Source of the DNA: Nocardia asteroides
GTDB lineage: Bacteria > Actinomycetota > Actinomycetes > Mycobacteriales > Mycobacteriaceae
Direction of reading: 5' to 3'
Assembly: GCF_021183625.1 (NCBI RefSeq)
Contig: NZ_CP089214.1
Location: forward strand, 682,001-746,000
DNA: 64,000 nt
Of this stretch, positions 1 to 11,700 are shown piece by piece (positions within the stretch are counted from its first letter, which is position 1; every line of letters begins with the position of its first letter). Under the pieces are notes generated by a model that was not told where the DNA came from, ran no database searches, and saw nothing but the letters and a program-made list of their open reading frames with translations. The position numbers were made by a program, and so were the translations under genes.

Positions 1-1324
1 GCACGAGCTCTCCGGCGGGCTGCGGCAGCGGGTGCTCATCGCCTCCGCCGTCGCTGCCCGCCCGGAGCTGATCATCGCCGACGAGCCGACCACGGCGCTC
101 GACGTCGGGGTGCAGGCGCAGATCCTGCGGCTGCTGGACGAGCGCAGGGCCGCGGGCAGCGCCGTGCTGCTGATCAGCCACGACCTCGCGGTGGTCGCGG
201 GCAACGCCGACGAGGTGGCGGTGCTCTACGCCGGGGTGGTGGTGGAGCGCGGGCGCACCGCGGAGCTCTTCGCCGCGCCCGCGCACCCCTACACCGTCGA
301 GCTGCTCGCCGCCGCGCCCCGGGTGGACGGCCCGGCCGAGCACCCCGCGCTCGCGCCGTGGGCGCCGCCCGCGACCTCGGGCTGCCCGTTCGCCACCCGC
401 TGCCCGCTGGCCGAGGAGCGCTGCCGGACCGCGCTGCCCGCGCTCACCGAACTCGGCGACGGCCACGCCGCGCGCTGCCTGCACCCCGGCGAGCACCGGC
501 CGCGCGCCCGGCTCGCTCCCCCGGCGGAGCCGGCCGCGCCGGACGGCCCGCCGCTGCTGGAGTTCCGGGCGGTGGGGCACGAGTACACGCTGCCCGGCGG
601 CGCCGGGCGGCGCACGGTCGAGGACGTCTCGTTCACCCTCGCGCGCGGCGAAACCCTCGGGGTGGTCGGCGAATCCGGCTCCGGCAAGTCCACGATCGCC
701 CGGCTCGCGCTGGCCCACCTGGCCCCGCGCGCGGGCACCGTGCACTTCGGCGGCGAGCCGTGGAGCGAGCGCACCGAACGCGCCCGCAGGCCGCTGCGGC
801 CGCGAATCCAGCTCATCGACCAGGACCCGCTCAGCGCCTTCGACCCGCGCTGGAACGTCGGCCGGATCGTGGCCGAGGCGCTGCACCGGGAACGCTCCCC
901 CGCGGCCCGGGTGGCGGCGCTGCTGGTGTCGGTGGGGCTGGATCCGGAGCTGGTGCGACGACGTCCGGCGCAGCTCTCCGGCGGGCAGCGGCAGCGGGTG
1001 GCGATCGCGCGGGCGCTGGCCGGCGAGCCGGAGCTGATCGTCGCCGACGAGCCGGTCTCCGCGCTCGACGTCACCATCCAGGCGCAGATCCTGGAGCTGT
1101 TCGACCGGATCCGGCGGGAGACCGGCACCGCGCTGCTCTTCATCTCGCACGATCTCGCGGTGGTGCGCAGGCTCTGCGGGCGGGTGCTGGTCACCCGGGA
1201 CGGCCGGGTCGTCGAGGCCGGGCCGACCGAGCAGCTCTTCGCCGATCCGCGGCACCCCTACACCCGCCAGTTGCTGGCCGCCGTCCCGCGGGCGGCCGTT
1301 CCCCTCTCGAAAGGATTGTTGTGA
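1..1324 (+). CDS. Oligopeptide-type ABC transporter, double ATPase subunit (5' end missing)
   Basis: The reading frame is open from base 2, and its first residues already contain an ABC signature (LSGG), so the gene starts before the window. Two ATPase halves are fused, as in DppD-DppF/OppD-OppF fusions. The first half shows signature and Walker B (IADEPTTALD), then a C-terminal oligo_HPY region with HPYT and a cysteine cluster (CPFATRC...C...C). The second half has Walker A (GESGSGKST), signature LSGGQRQR, Walker B (VADEPVSALD) and the H-loop region (ISHDLA), ending in another HPYT tail. It would power uptake or export of peptides or similar solutes with permeases encoded upstream. Its stop overlaps the next start (GTGA), so it is co-transcribed with the SDR. 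The substrate cannot be read from the sequence. Confidence 0.93.
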   Translation, partial: HELSGGLRQRVLIASAVAARPELIIADEPTTALDVGVQAQILRLLDERRAAGSAVLLISHDLAVVAGNADEVAVLYAGVVVERGRTAELFAAPAHPYTVELLAAAPRVDGPAEHPALAPWAPPATSGCPFATRCPLAEERCRTALPALTELGDGHAARCLHPGEHRPRARLAPPAEPAAPDGPPLLEFRAVGHEYTLPGGAGRRTVEDVSFTLARGETLGVVGESGSGKSTIARLALAHLAPRAGTVHFGGEPWSERTERARRPLRPRIQLIDQDPLSAFDPRWNVGRIVAEALHRERSPAARVAALLVSVGLDPELVRRRPAQLSGGQRQRVAIARALAGEPELIVADEPVSALDVTIQAQILELFDRIRRETGTALLFISHDLAVVRRLCGRVLVTRDGRVVEAGPTEQLFADPRHPYTRQLLAAVPRAAVPLSKGLL

Positions 1325-2088
1325 GCGAACCATCGACCCCGCGCGTCGTCCTCGTGACCGGCGCGGCCTCCGGTATCGGCCGGGCCACCGCCGAGCTCTT
1401 CGCCGAGCGCGGCGAGCACGTCGTCGCCGTCGACGTCTCCGCGCGCGGGCTGGAATCGCTCGGCGACGGCATCGTCACCGTCGCCGGTGACGTCTCCGCC
1501 GAGGAGGTCAACCGGACGGCCGTGCAGACCGCGCTGGAGCGGTTCGGCAGGCTGGACACCGTCGTCCTGAACGCGGGCACCGGCGGCACCCCGCCGCTGG
1601 AGACCCCCGGCTCGGTGGAGTCGGCCGACCGGATCTTCGGCGTGAACCTGCGCGGCCCCATCCACGGCCTCAAGGCCGCGATCCCGGCGCTGCGCGAGAC
1701 CCGCGGCTCGGCGATCTTCACCTCCTCGGTGGCCGGGCTGCGCGGCGACCCGGGCAACTGGGCCTACAACGCCTCCAAGGGCGCGCTGATCAACCTGGTG
1801 CGCGCCTTCGCCATCGACTACGCCGCGCAGGGCGTGCGGATCAACGCGCTCGCCCCCGGCCTCACCCGCACCGGCATCACCGCCAACGTGCACCGGGATC
1901 CGGCGCTGCTCGCCGTCATCGAGCGCCGGATCCCGCTCGGCCGCTTCGCCGAACCGAGCGAACAGGCCGAGGCCATCTGGTTCCTCGCCTCCCCCGCCGC
2001 CGGGTACATCACCGGCACCACGCTGGTCGTCGACGGCGGGCTGGACGCCAACCTCGGCATCCTGCCGCTGCCCGGCCAGGGTTTCTGA
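1321..2088 (+). CDS. SDR-family oxidoreductase
   Basis: This is a 255-residue classical short-chain dehydrogenase. It has the cofactor motif TGAASGIGRA near residue 13, NAG near 85, a catalytic Ser (SSVAG) and YNASK as the YxxxK motif, then LAPG and a C-terminal TLVVDGG typical of FabG-like proteins. GTG at 1321 overlaps the ABC stop by 4 bp and has AAAGGA 5 bp upstream, which fixes the start. An upstream extension in the same frame is only a shadow of the ABC gene. It is co-transcribed with the ABC ATPase and the SnoaL-like gene. It could reduce or oxidise a hydroxy/keto group, possibly on the neighbouring polyketide, but that link is only positional. Confidence 0.9.
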   Translation: MSEPSTPRVVLVTGAASGIGRATAELFAERGEHVVAVDVSARGLESLGDGIVTVAGDVSAEEVNRTAVQTALERFGRLDTVVLNAGTGGTPPLETPGSVESADRIFGVNLRGPIHGLKAAIPALRETRGSAIFTSSVAGLRGDPGNWAYNASKGALINLVRAFAIDYAAQGVRINALAPGLTRTGITANVHRDPALLAVIERRIPLGRFAEPSEQAEAIWFLASPAAGYITGTTLVVDGGLDANLGILPLPGQGF

Positions 2089-2117
2089 ATTCCGCACCGC
2101 ACGAGAAGGAGAGACGA

Positions 2118-2531
2118 TTGAGCACCATCGCACAGACCAACAAGGATGTCGCGCGCCGCTTCTACCACGAGGTGATCACCGAGGGGCAGCTGCACCTGCT
2201 GGACGAGATCGTCGCCGACGACGGCACCGACAGCGCCGTCCCGGCCGGGAGCGTCAAGGGCCGCGGCGGCTTCGTCGAGCACATCACCTGGCTGCGCGCC
2301 AACGTCGAGAACGTCACCGCGACCGTCGTCGACACCGTGGCCGAGGACGACCGCGTCGTCGTCTACTGGACCATCGAGGGCACGCAGCGCGGTGAACTCT
2401 TCGGCGTGCCGGACACCGGGCGGCACTTCACCGGGTTCAGCATCAGCACCATCCGGTTCCGGGACGGGCGGATCGTGGAGTACTCGGTGCTGCCGGACCG
2501 GGCCGGGATCATCGCCCAGCTCGCGGGCTGA
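2118..2531 (+). CDS. SnoaL-like / ester cyclase family protein
   Basis: This is a 137-residue single-domain protein of the NTF2-like SnoaL fold. Visible are the N-terminal helix with RFYHEVI, the EIVADD strand/turn, VVYWTIEGTQ and GRHFTGFSI, ending in FRDGRIVEY. This is the usual architecture of SnoaL-like cyclases and of many small stress or tailoring proteins. The start is TTG, supported by AGAAGGAG 7 bp upstream. It lies 29 bp after the SDR and is the last gene before a strong hairpin. Next to a modular PKS it could act on the released product, but SnoaL-like proteins are common outside clusters and the acid/base residues cannot be assigned with confidence. Confidence 0.85.
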   Translation: MSTIAQTNKDVARRFYHEVITEGQLHLLDEIVADDGTDSAVPAGSVKGRGGFVEHITWLRANVENVTATVVDTVAEDDRVVVYWTIEGTQRGELFGVPDTGRHFTGFSISTIRFRDGRIVEYSVLPDRAGIIAQLAG

Positions 2532-2539
2532 GCACCGAC

Positions 2540-2578
2540 GGCGAGGGGCCTCCCGATTCGATCGGGAGGCCCCTCGCC
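2540..2578. terminator. Bidirectional terminator hairpin
   Basis: A perfect 18-bp inverted repeat (GGCGAGGGGCCTCCCGAT and its complement) encloses a 3-base TCG loop. It sits in the 52-bp gap between the convergent SnoaL-like gene and the last PKS gene. It can terminate both transcripts. No long U-tract follows, as is usual in GC-rich actinobacteria. Confidence 0.85.
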
Positions 2579-2583
2579 GTGCG

Positions 2584-5500
2584 TCAGGACTCCAGCCGCA
2601 GCAGCCACTCCCGCACCGCGGCGGCGGTCGTCGGGCCGTGCTCCTCCAGCGCGGTGAAGTGGTCGCCGGGGATGTCGGCGGTGCCGTGCGGGACGGGCCA
2701 GTAGGCACGCCAGTCGCGGTCGCCGCCGACGGTGGTGCCCGGCAGCGCGTTCTCCGCGCGCAGCAGGTGGATCGGGGTCGCGATCGGGCCGGGGCGCCAG
2801 TCGGCGAAGATGCGGTTGTAGCTGCCCATGGTGGTGAGCCGGTCGTCCTGCACCGCGAGGTCGAAGCGGTCGACCCGCTCCAGCATCCCGCCGATCATCG
2901 AGCCGACCCACCACTCCATGCCCGGCTGGGTGGCGGCGTCGATCGGGTAGCTGTCCACCAGCACCAGCCCGCTCGGCGGCAGCCCCTCCGCCTCGAGCGC
3001 GGCGGCGACGGCGTGCGCGGCGCAGCCGCCCATCGAGCGGCCGAGCACGACGAAGGGCCGGTCCGGCGGGAGCGCGGCGCGCAGCCCGTCGACGCCGAGC
3101 CGGACCAGGGTCGCGATGGAGTCCGGCAGATCGTCGCTGCCGGCGGTGAAGCCGGGCCACGGGACCACGAAGAAGTCGCGCTCGCCGCGGAACTCCTGCG
3201 CCACCCGCGAGTACTCGTGCGGGCCGGAGATCGCGCTCAGCGCCGGGAAGGCGACGACGGCGGTCGGGGCGGGGCCGGTGGCGAGCCGGATCGGCGCCAG
3301 GGCGTGGCGTTCCCGCTCATCCGCAGGGAAGGTGGTGCGGGCGTGCGAGGCCGCGATCAGCAGCTGCGCGGCCTCGGCGTACTTGCCGCTCTCGTGGATG
3401 CGGCGGTGCAGGGCGGCGAGGCCCGTCGCGGCCGGTTTCTCCGGTGCCGTCGGAGCGTCGATCCGGGTGCCGAGGAAGGTGGCGACGGCCTCCGGGGTGG
3501 GGTGGTCGAAGGTGAGCGTGGCGGGCAGGCGCAGGCCGGTGGCCCTGGCCAGGCCGTTGCGGAGTTCGACGGCGCTCAGCGAGTCGAGGCCGAGTTCGAC
3601 GAGGGCGCGGGCGGGTTCGATGGCGGCGGGGTCGGGGTGGGCCAGTGCGGCGCCGGTCTCGGCGCGGACCAGGTCGAGCAGGGCGCGCTGCCTGGCCTCG
3701 GGGTCGAGGCCAGCGAGTTCGGTGAGCGCCGAGTTCCGGTTGGGGCGGCGGGTGCCGGTCAGGGTGCGCAGTATCGGTGGGGTGGCGTCGGTTTCGGCGC
3801 GCCTGGTGAGCGCGGCGGTGTCGAAGCGGGCGGCGACCACGACCGGGAGGTCGCCGGCGAGGGCGGCGTCGAACAGAGTGGTCGCGAGGTCGGTGGGGAG
3901 CGAGCGGAGGCCGCCGCGGGCGATGCGGGCGCGGTCGGCGGGGGTGAGGTGGGCGGTGGTGCCGCTCGGCTGCTCCCACAGGCCCCAGGAGATCGAGGTC
4001 GCGGGGAGGCCGGTGGCGCGGCGGGCGGTGGCGATGGCGTCGAGTTCGGCGTTCGCCGCCGTGTAGGCGCTCTGGCCGGGGCCGCCGAGCAGGGCGGAGA
4101 CCGAGGAGAAGAGGACGAATCGGGTGAGGGTCGGAAGCTCCGCGGTGAGTTCGTGCAGGTGCCTGGCTCCTTCGGCCTTCGGGGCGCGGACGGTGGTCAG
4201 CCGCTCCGGGGTGAGGTCGGCGAAGAGGGCGTCGTCGACCACGCCCGCGGCGTGCACCACCGTGGTGAGCGGGTGCGTCCGGGGGATCTCGGCGAGGGCG
4301 GCGGTGAGTTCGTCGCGGTTCGCGATGTCGGTGGCGCGCACCTGGACGGTGGCGCCTGCCGCCTCCAGCTCGGCGACGAGTTCGGGGGCGCCCGGGGTGG
4401 CGGCGCCGCGGCGGCCGAGCAGCAGCAGGTGCCGTACCCCGTGCGTGGTGACCAGGTGTTTGGTGATTTCGGCGCCGACGCCGCCCAGGGCACCGGTGAT
4501 CAGTACGGTGCCCGCTGCGTCCCACTCCCCGGGTTCGGCGTCCGGGGCCCAGCGGTGCAGGCGGGGTACCAGGATCTCGCCGGTGCGGAGGGCGGTCTGC
4601 GGGTCCTCCGCGGTGGCGAGCGGGGGTAGTGCGGCGAGGGCGGCGAGGGATTCGTCGGTGCCGTCGAGGTCGGTGAGGATCAGGCGGCCGGGCTGTTCGG
4701 CCTGGATGGAGCGGACGAGGCCCCAGATCGCGGCCGCGGCGGGGTCGGGCCCGATGGCGGCGGGGTGCGGTGGGTCGGTCGCGGTGGGATCTGCCTGCTG
4801 CGTTGCGATCGCGGCATGGGTGGCGACGATCAGGGGCAGCGCTTCGAGGGCGGGGTCGGCGAGCCATTCGCGCAGGACGGGGATGGTCTGGTCGAGTGCG
4901 GTCGCGGTGAGGACGGCGGCGGTGGCGGCGGGGTGTTCGGTGGCGGTGGCCGGGCCGGACACCTCCTCGGCGCGGTGGCCGAGGGCGCGGAGCCGGGTGG
5001 CCGTCTCGTCGTCGTTCAGCACCAGGAAGGTGCCGGGGGCGGCGGCGGTCAGCGGGGCCGGGACCCAGACCGGCTCGTGGAGGGCGTCGCGCAGCTCCGA
5101 ACGGGCGGAGCGCAGCTGGGCTGCGGAGACGCGGCGCGCGACCAGGCTGTCGATGGCCAGGACCGGGGTGCCGGTGGGGTCGGTGGCGTGCAGGGCGACG
5201 GTGTCCGGCGCGGTCTCGGCGATCCGCACGCGCAGGGCGGCGGCGCCTGCGCTGTGCATGCGAACCCCGTTCCAGGCGAACGGGAGCCGGTTCGTCCCCG
5301 CCGGGATGTCGGCGAGCGCGCGCAGGGCGGGCAGGTGCACGGCGGCGTCGAGCAGCGCGGGGTGCACGCCGAAGGCGGCGGCGCGGGCGCGCTCCGGCTC
5401 GGGGAGCTCGACCTCGACGAAGAGTTCGCCCGCCCGCTCCCAGGCCCGGCGCAGCCCCTGGAAGGCGGGGCCGTAGGCGAGGCCGGTGCCGAGCAGCTCC

Positions 5501-8500
5501 GGGTAGATGCCGGTGACGTCGACCTCGGTGGCGTCGGCGGGCGGCCAGGTGCGCAGGTCGGGGAAGGGATCGCCGGGCTCGGCGCCGAGCAGGGCGGTGG
5601 CGTGCCGGATCCACTCGCCGCCGGACGGGCGGGAGTGGATCCGCACCTCGGCGCCGGTCACGGTGACCTGGAGGTCGACCGGGTCGTCGCCGAGCACCAG
5701 CGGCGCCTCCACCAGGAGCTCGGCCACCCCCTCGGCACCGGTCTCGGTGGCTGCCCGGGCCGCCAGGTCGAGCAGCGCCGTGCCCGGCACGATGACGGTG
5801 CCGAGCACCGCGTGGTCGGCCAGCCACGGGTGGCTGCGCAGCGAGACCTGCCCGGTGAGCAGCGCGCCGTCACCGGATGCGAGGGTGACCGCGCCGGTGA
5901 GCAGCGGGTGGTCGATACCGGGGACGGTCCCGTGCGCCCGGCCCGCCTCCCGCTCCGCCCAGAAGCGGGTGCGCTGGAAGGCATAGGTGGGCAGCGGGAT
6001 CCGCGGGGTCTCCGGGACGAGCCCGGTCCAGTCGACCGGGTGCCCCTGGGCGAAGGCGGTCGCGGCGGCGGTGAGCACGGTGCCGATCTCGTCGCGGCCG
6101 CGGCGCAGGACCGGCGCGACGACGGTGCCGGCACCGCGCAGCAGCGGGGTGAGGACGGCGTCGGCGCCGAGCTCGAGCACGGTGCCCGCGCCCTGTTCGC
6201 GCAGGGTGGCGACGGCGTCGGCGAAGCGGACGGTGCCGCGCAGGTGCCGCACCCAGTAGCCGGGGCCGGCCAGATCGGCGGCGGTGAGCACGGCGCCGGT
6301 GGCGTCCGAGACCAGGGTCGCCTCGGTGGGTTCGGTGCAGACCAGCTCGGCCACGACCTTCTCGAAGTCGGCGAGCACCGGCTCCATGAGCGGGGAGTGG
6401 AAGGCGTGCGAGACGGTGAGCCGCCTGGTGCGGCGGCCACGCTCGGCCAATCCGGCGGCGATGGCGAGCACCGGGGCCTCGGCGCCGGAGAGCACGACCG
6501 CGCGCGGGCCGTTCACCGCGGCCAGCGCGACCTCGGCGCGGTCCGGGTGCTGCTCCATGGCCCGGAGCAGCTCGGCCTCGGTGGCCTCGATCGCGACCAT
6601 GGCGCCGCCGGGCGGTTGCTCGCCCATGAGCCTGCCGCGGGCGGCGACCAGGCGGGCGGCGTCGGCGAGCGAGAGCGCGCCCGCGACGTGCGCGGCGACG
6701 ATGCCGCCGATGGAGTGGCCGGCGACGGTGTGGAAGTGGAGGCCCCGGGAGCGCAGGAGCCGGTACAGCGCGGTCTCGACCGCGAAGATCACGGCCTGGG
6801 TGTAGACCGTGGAGTCGATCAGCCCCTCGGTGCCCGGTGCGCCGAACGCCACGTCGCGGACCGAGTGCCCGGCCACCGGAGCGAGGTGCCGGTCCAGCAG
6901 CGCGACGGCTTCGTCGAACGGGGCGCGGAACTCAGGGAAGCGTTCGTACAGTGCGCTGCCCGCGCCCGCGCGCTGGCTGCCCTGTCCGGCGAAGACCGCC
7001 GCAAGGCCGCTGCCCGAGCGCGGGGCCGGGGTGATCACGCCCGGTGCGGGGCGGTCCTCCGCGACGGCGGTGAGGCCGGCGATCAGGGTTTCCCGGTCGG
7101 CGGCGAGCACGACGGCCCTGGTGTCGAACTCGACCCGGTGCCGGAGCAGGGTCGATGCCGTGGCATCGAGATCGGCTCCCGCCGAGACGAACTCGGCCAG
7201 CCGCGCCGCTTGAGCCGCCAGCCCGGCCCGGCCGACGCCGGACACCACGAACGGCCGTTCGCCGACCGGCGCCACCCCGTCAGAGCCCGGCGCCACCCCG
7301 TCGGTGCCCGGCACGACCCCGTGGGAACCCGGCGCGAACTCGCCATCGGGCGCGACGGGATCGAGCCCGATGGCGGGCGGGGCCTGTTCCAGGACGACGT
7401 GGGCATTGGTCCCCGACACCCCGAAGGCGGAGATCCCGGCGCGCCGGGGGCGCCCGGTCTCCGGCCAGGAGCGCCCCTCGGTGAGCAGCGCGACATGCCC
7501 GCTCGCCCAGTCGACCAGCGGGGACGGTGCCTCCAGGTGCAGCGAGGCAGGCAGCCACCCGCGCTCGAGCGCCTCCACCAGCTTCACCACCCCGGCGACG
7601 CCCGCGGCGGCCTGCGCGTGCCCGATATTCGACTTCAGCGACCCCAGGTACAGCGGCTCACCCCCGTCGCGCGATCCGTAGGTGGCGAGCAGCGCCTGCG
7701 CCTCGATGGGGTCGCCGAGCACGGTGCCGGTGCCGTGCGCCTCCACCGCGTCCACCTCGCCGACGCCGAGCCCGGCATCGCCGAGCGCCGCCAGGATCAC
7801 CCGCTGCTGGGCGGGCCCGTTCGGCGCGGTGAGCCCGTTGGAGGCCCCGTCCTGGTTCACCGCGCTCCCCCTGATCACCGCGAGCACCGGGTGCCCCAGC
7901 CGCTGCGCATCCGAGAGGCGTTCCAGCAGAACGGCTCCCACACCCTCGGCCCATCCGGTGCCGTCCGCGCCCGCGGCGAAGGCCTTGCACCGGCCGTCGG
8001 TGGCGAGCCCGCGCTGCCGGGAGAACTCGGTGAACCCGATCGGCGTCGACATCACCGACGCCCCGCCCGCCACCCCGAGGTCGATCTCGCCCGAGCGCAG
8101 CGCCCGCACCGCCAGGTGCACGGCGACCAGCGACGACGAGCACGCCGTGTCCACGGTGACCGCGGGCCCCTCGAACCCGAAGGTGTAGGCGATCCGCCCG
8201 GAGACGACGCTGCCCAGGTTGTTGATGGCCAGGTACCCCTCCAGATCGTCGGGGATCGGGTCGAGCCGGGAGCCGTAGTCGTGCCCGGCCAGCCCGGCGT
8301 AGACGCCGGTCCGGCTGCCGCCGAACGCGTGCGGGTCGAGCCCGGCGCGTTCGAACGCCTCCCAGGTGGTGCGCAGCAGCAGCCGCTGCTGCGGGTCCAT
8401 CGCGAGCGCCTCGCGGTGCGAGATGCCGAAGAAGTCCGGGTCGAAGTCGGCGACGCCGTCCAGGAAGCCGCCGTGCCTGGTGTAGGAGGTGCCGGGGCGG

Positions 8501-8757
8501 TCCGGGTCGGGGTCGTAGAGCGCGGCCAGATCCCAGCCGCGGTCGGCCGGGAACTCGCCGACGGCGTCGCCGCCCGCGGCCACCAGCTCCCACAGCTGCT
8601 CCGGGGATTCGATGCCGCCGGGCAGCAGGCAGGCGGTGCCGACGATCGCGATCGGCTCCCGCGTCTTGGCCTGCAGGTCGTCGAGGCGCTGCTGCAGCTT
8701 CTGCTCCTTGGCGATGGAGCGCTTGAGGTAATCGCGGAGTTTGGCTTCGGTTGCCAT
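2584..8757 (-). CDS. Modular PKS, module 4 with thioesterase (KS-AT-DH-KR-ACP-TE)
   Basis: This is a 2057-residue last-acting PKS. Residues 1-35 form a coiled-coil N-docking region (KLRDYLKR...QQRLDDLQ). The KS has Cys206 in DTACSSS. The AT has Ser682 in GHSIGG and a HAFH motif, predicting malonyl-CoA. The DH has His982 ([10 protein letters not shown], the HxxxGxxxxP motif) and Asp1137 (DAAVH), so it looks active. The KR has Tyr1565 and a VDD in the B-type LDD position. The ACP has Ser1726 in GLDSL. The C-terminal TE has GRSMGG Ser1908, Asp1935 and His2033. The module should add malonyl, leave a 2,3-double bond and release the chain. The gene starts 3 bp after the upstream PKS gene and ends at the shared terminator. 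A 7-residue repeat lies in the KS-AT linker. Confidence 0.97.
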   Translation of the reverse strand: MATEAKLRDYLKRSIAKEQKLQQRLDDLQAKTREPIAIVGTACLLPGGIESPEQLWELVAAGGDAVGEFPADRGWDLAALYDPDPDRPGTSYTRHGGFLDGVADFDPDFFGISHREALAMDPQQRLLLRTTWEAFERAGLDPHAFGGSRTGVYAGLAGHDYGSRLDPIPDDLEGYLAINNLGSVVSGRIAYTFGFEGPAVTVDTACSSSLVAVHLAVRALRSGEIDLGVAGGASVMSTPIGFTEFSRQRGLATDGRCKAFAAGADGTGWAEGVGAVLLERLSDAQRLGHPVLAVIRGSAVNQDGASNGLTAPNGPAQQRVILAALGDAGLGVGEVDAVEAHGTGTVLGDPIEAQALLATYGSRDGGEPLYLGSLKSNIGHAQAAAGVAGVVKLVEALERGWLPASLHLEAPSPLVDWASGHVALLTEGRSWPETGRPRRAGISAFGVSGTNAHVVLEQAPPAIGLDPVAPDGEFAPGSHGVVPGTDGVAPGSDGVAPVGERPFVVSGVGRAGLAAQAARLAEFVSAGADLDATASTLLRHRVEFDTRAVVLAADRETLIAGLTAVAEDRPAPGVITPAPRSGSGLAAVFAGQGSQRAGAGSALYERFPEFRAPFDEAVALLDRHLAPVAGHSVRDVAFGAPGTEGLIDSTVYTQAVIFAVETALYRLLRSRGLHFHTVAGHSIGGIVAAHVAGALSLADAARLVAARGRLMGEQPPGGAMVAIEATEAELLRAMEQHPDRAEVALAAVNGPRAVVLSGAEAPVLAIAAGLAERGRRTRRLTVSHAFHSPLMEPVLADFEKVVAELVCTEPTEATLVSDATGAVLTAADLAGPGYWVRHLRGTVRFADAVATLREQGAGTVLELGADAVLTPLLRGAGTVVAPVLRRGRDEIGTVLTAAATAFAQGHPVDWTGLVPETPRIPLPTYAFQRTRFWAEREAGRAHGTVPGIDHPLLTGAVTLASGDGALLTGQVSLRSHPWLADHAVLGTVIVPGTALLDLAARAATETGAEGVAELLVEAPLVLGDDPVDLQVTVTGAEVRIHSRPSGGEWIRHATALLGAEPGDPFPDLRTWPPADATEVDVTGIYPELLGTGLAYGPAFQGLRRAWERAGELFVEVELPEPERARAAAFGVHPALLDAAVHLPALRALADIPAGTNRLPFAWNGVRMHSAGAAALRVRIAETAPDTVALHATDPTGTPVLAIDSLVARRVSAAQLRSARSELRDALHEPVWVPAPLTAAAPGTFLVLNDDETATRLRALGHRAEEVSGPATATEHPAATAAVLTATALDQTIPVLREWLADPALEALPLIVATHAAIATQQADPTATDPPHPAAIGPDPAAAAIWGLVRSIQAEQPGRLILTDLDGTDESLAALAALPPLATAEDPQTALRTGEILVPRLHRWAPDAEPGEWDAAGTVLITGALGGVGAEITKHLVTTHGVRHLLLLGRRGAATPGAPELVAELEAAGATVQVRATDIANRDELTAALAEIPRTHPLTTVVHAAGVVDDALFADLTPERLTTVRAPKAEGARHLHELTAELPTLTRFVLFSSVSALLGGPGQSAYTAANAELDAIATARRATGLPATSISWGLWEQPSGTTAHLTPADRARIARGGLRSLPTDLATTLFDAALAGDLPVVVAARFDTAALTRRAETDATPPILRTLTGTRRPNRNSALTELAGLDPEARQRALLDLVRAETGAALAHPDPAAIEPARALVELGLDSLSAVELRNGLARATGLRLPATLTFDHPTPEAVATFLGTRIDAPTAPEKPAATGLAALHRRIHESGKYAEAAQLLIAASHARTTFPADERERHALAPIRLATGPAPTAVVAFPALSAISGPHEYSRVAQEFRGERDFFVVPWPGFTAGSDDLPDSIATLVRLGVDGLRAALPPDRPFVVLGRSMGGCAAHAVAAALEAEGLPPSGLVLVDSYPIDAATQPGMEWWVGSMIGGMLERVDRFDLAVQDDRLTTMGSYNRIFADWRPGPIATPIHLLRAENALPGTTVGGDRDWRAYWPVPHGTADIPGDHFTALEEHGPTTAAAVREWLLRLES
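7268..7330. repeat. 21-bp tandem repeat in a PKS linker
   Basis: There are three imperfect 21-bp units of the form GGCGCCACCCCGTCngnGCCC. On the coding strand they give a heptad like G-S-D-G-V-A-P between the KS and AT of module 4. A partial fourth unit follows. This is an in-frame linker expansion, not a separate element. Confidence 0.75.
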
Positions 8758-8760
8758 GCG

Positions 8761-11700
8761 TCAGGTCCTGTCTACCAGGTCGAACAGTTCGTCGTCGGTG
8801 GCGGAGTCGAGGTCGGCGGCCGGTCCGGCGGCGCCGTCGAGCCGGTCGGCGATGGCGCGCAGCCGCTCCGCGAGCGCGCCCGCCTCGCCGTTCACCTCGG
8901 TCAGCGCGGATTCCAGGGTGCGCAGCGCCGATTCGGCGTCGCGCGGTTCGGGTTCCCGGCCGTCCGGCAGGGCGGAGACCACGAATTCGGCGACCGCCTC
9001 CGGGGAGGGGTGGTCGAAGATGAGCGTGGCGGGCAACGCGAGGCCGGTGGCCGCGCGCAGCCGGTTGCGCAGGTCGACCGCGGTGAGCGAGTCGAGGCCG
9101 AGATCGCGGAAGGCGCGGGAGACCGCGACCTCGTCGCCGCTCGGGTGTTTGAGGACCGCCGCGGTCTCGTCCCGGACCAGCGAGAGCACGGCGGCGCGCC
9201 GGGCCGGGGTGTCCAGCCCGGTGAAGCGGTCGAGCGCGACCGGGGCGGCCGGTTCCGGGGTTACCGCGCGGGGTACGCGCTCGTCGCGGCGGGCGGCGGA
9301 GCGGTCGGCGTCGATCCAGTAGCGGGTGCGCTGGAATGCGTAGGTGGGCAGCTCGATCCGGTTGCCCCGCGCAGCATTCCACTCCACCGGGATGCCCCTG
9401 GTGTGCGCGGCGGCGAGCGAGGTGGTGAAGCGGGCGAGGCCGCCGTCGTCGCGGCGCAGGGTGCCGACGACGGCGGTGGCGGGAGCACCGGCCGCCTCCA
9501 GCGTCTCCTCGACGGTGGTCGCGAGCACCGGGTGCGGCCCGATCTCCACGAAGGCCCGGTAGCCCGCCTCGGCAAGGGCGCGGGTCGCCTGCTCGAAGCG
9601 GACCGTGCCGCGCAGGTTGTCGAACCAGTAGCCGCCGGTGAGCGCGGTGCCGTCGATCCAGTCGGCGGTCACCGTGGAGAGCAGCGGGATCGCCGACTCC
9701 CGCGGCCGCACCGGGGCGAGCGCGGTGGCCAGCTCGGCGCGCAGCGGCTCCACCGTCGGGGAGTGCGAGGCGTAGTCGACGGCGACCCTGCGGCTGCGCA
9801 CGCCGTCGGCCGCCAGCCGGGCCAGGATCTCCTCCACGGCCGCGATCTCGCCGGAGAGCACCACCGAGCTCGGTGCGTTGACCACGGCGACCGCGACCCG
9901 GTCGGCCCACGGCTCGATCAGCTCGGCGGCCGCGGCGGCGGACAGCTGCACCGCGGCCATCGCGCCGGGACCGGCGGCCGCGGCGATGGCGCGGCTGCGC
10001 AGCGCGACCACGCGGGCGCCGTCCGCGATCGAGAGCGCGCCCGCGACGACGGCCGCGGCGATCTCGCCCTGCGAGTGCCCGACGACGGCATCCGGTTCGA
10101 CGCCGTGCGCGCGCCACAGCGCGGCCAGCGCCACCATGACCGACCACAGCGCGGGCTGCACCACGTCGACCCGCTCGTCGTCGATCTCGGCCGTGCCGAG
10201 CAGCACCGGGAGCGGATCCCAGTCCACGTGCGGGGCGAGCGCCTCGGCGCACTCGGTGAGCCGGTCGGCGAAGACCGGGGCGGTACGGTACAGCTCGGCG
10301 GCCATGCCGCGCCACTGGCCGCCCTGGCCGGGGAAGACGAAGACGGTGCGCCCGGCCACGTCGGCGCTGCCGCGCGCGGCGTGCTCGGGGAGCGCGCCGC
10401 CCGCGGCGAGCGCCTCCAGTCCGGCGCGCAGTGCGGTGTCGTCGCCGACCAGCACCGCCCGCTCGGTCAGCGCGGCCCTGCCCTCGAGCAGGGTGCGCGC
10501 CACGTCGGCGGCGTTCACCTCGGGCCGGGAGCGCAGGTAGGTGGCGAGCGCCACCGCCTGGCCGCGCAGCGCTGCCGGGGTGTGCGCGGAGAGCACCCAG
10601 GGCAGCGGCCGCTCCTCCGGCAGCGGGCTCACGACACCGCCGCCGGGCGCGGCCGGCACCGAATCGGCGTCGGTCATCGTGCGCGCGGCTCCGCCGGTGG
10701 CCGTTCCCTGCCCGCTCCGGGCGGGCAGCTCCGGCGCCTGGGGCGGCTCCTCGATGATGACGTGCGCGTTCGTGCCGCTGACGCCGAAGGAGGAGATGCC
10801 CGCGCGGCGCGGGCGGGCACCCGGCTCCCACGGGACGGCGGCGGTGAGCAGCCGGACTCCCCCGTCCGACCAGTCCACGTGCGGCGTCGGCGCGTCGACG
10901 TGCAGGGTGCGCGGCAGGGTCCGATTCCGCAGCGCCAGGATCATCTTCGCGATCCCGGCGCCGCCCGCGGCCGCCTGGGTGTGCCCGACGTTGGACTTCA
11001 GCGACCCCAGCCACAGCGGCCGCTCCGGGTCCCGCCCGGCGCCGTAGGTGGCGATCACCGCCTGCGCCTCGATCGGGTCGCCGAGCGTGGTGCCGGTGCC
11101 GTGCGCCTCGACCGCGTCCACGTCGGCGGCGGTGAGCCCGGCATTGGCCAGCGCCTGCCGGATCACCCGCTGCTGCGCGGGGCCGTTCGGCGCGGTCAGC
11201 CCGCTGGAGGCGCCGTCCTGGTTCACCGCGGAGCCGCGGACCAGCGCGAGCACCGGATGCCCGGCGCGCCGCGCGGCGGAGAGCCGCTCGAGTACCAGGA
11301 TGCTCACCCCCTCGGCCCAGCCGGTGCCGTCCGCGGCCGCCGCGAACGCCTTGCACCGCCCGTCGGGGGCGAGCGCCCGCTGCCGGGAGAACTCGACGAA
11401 GGTGGCCGGGCTCGACATCACCGCGACCCCGCCCGCCAGCGCCAGCTCGCTCTCCCCCGAGCGCAGCGACTGCGCGGCCAGGTGCAGCGCGACCAGCGAG
11501 GACGAGCAGGCGGTGTCCACGCTGATGGCGGGCCCCTCGAACCCGAACGTGTAGGAGATGCGGCCGCTGGCGATGCTGCCCGCGCTGCCGTTCACCAGGT
11601 ACCCCTCCAGGTCGGGCGGCGCGTCCTGGAGGTGCGGGGCGTAGTCGTGGTACATGGTGCCCGCGAAGACGCCGGTCCGGCTGCCGCGCAGCGAGGTCGG

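Noticed and set aside
2540..2578. Hairpin considered as a transposon end or attachment site
   Set aside because: It is a single perfect hairpin exactly between convergent genes, with no transposase or direct repeats; a terminator explains it.
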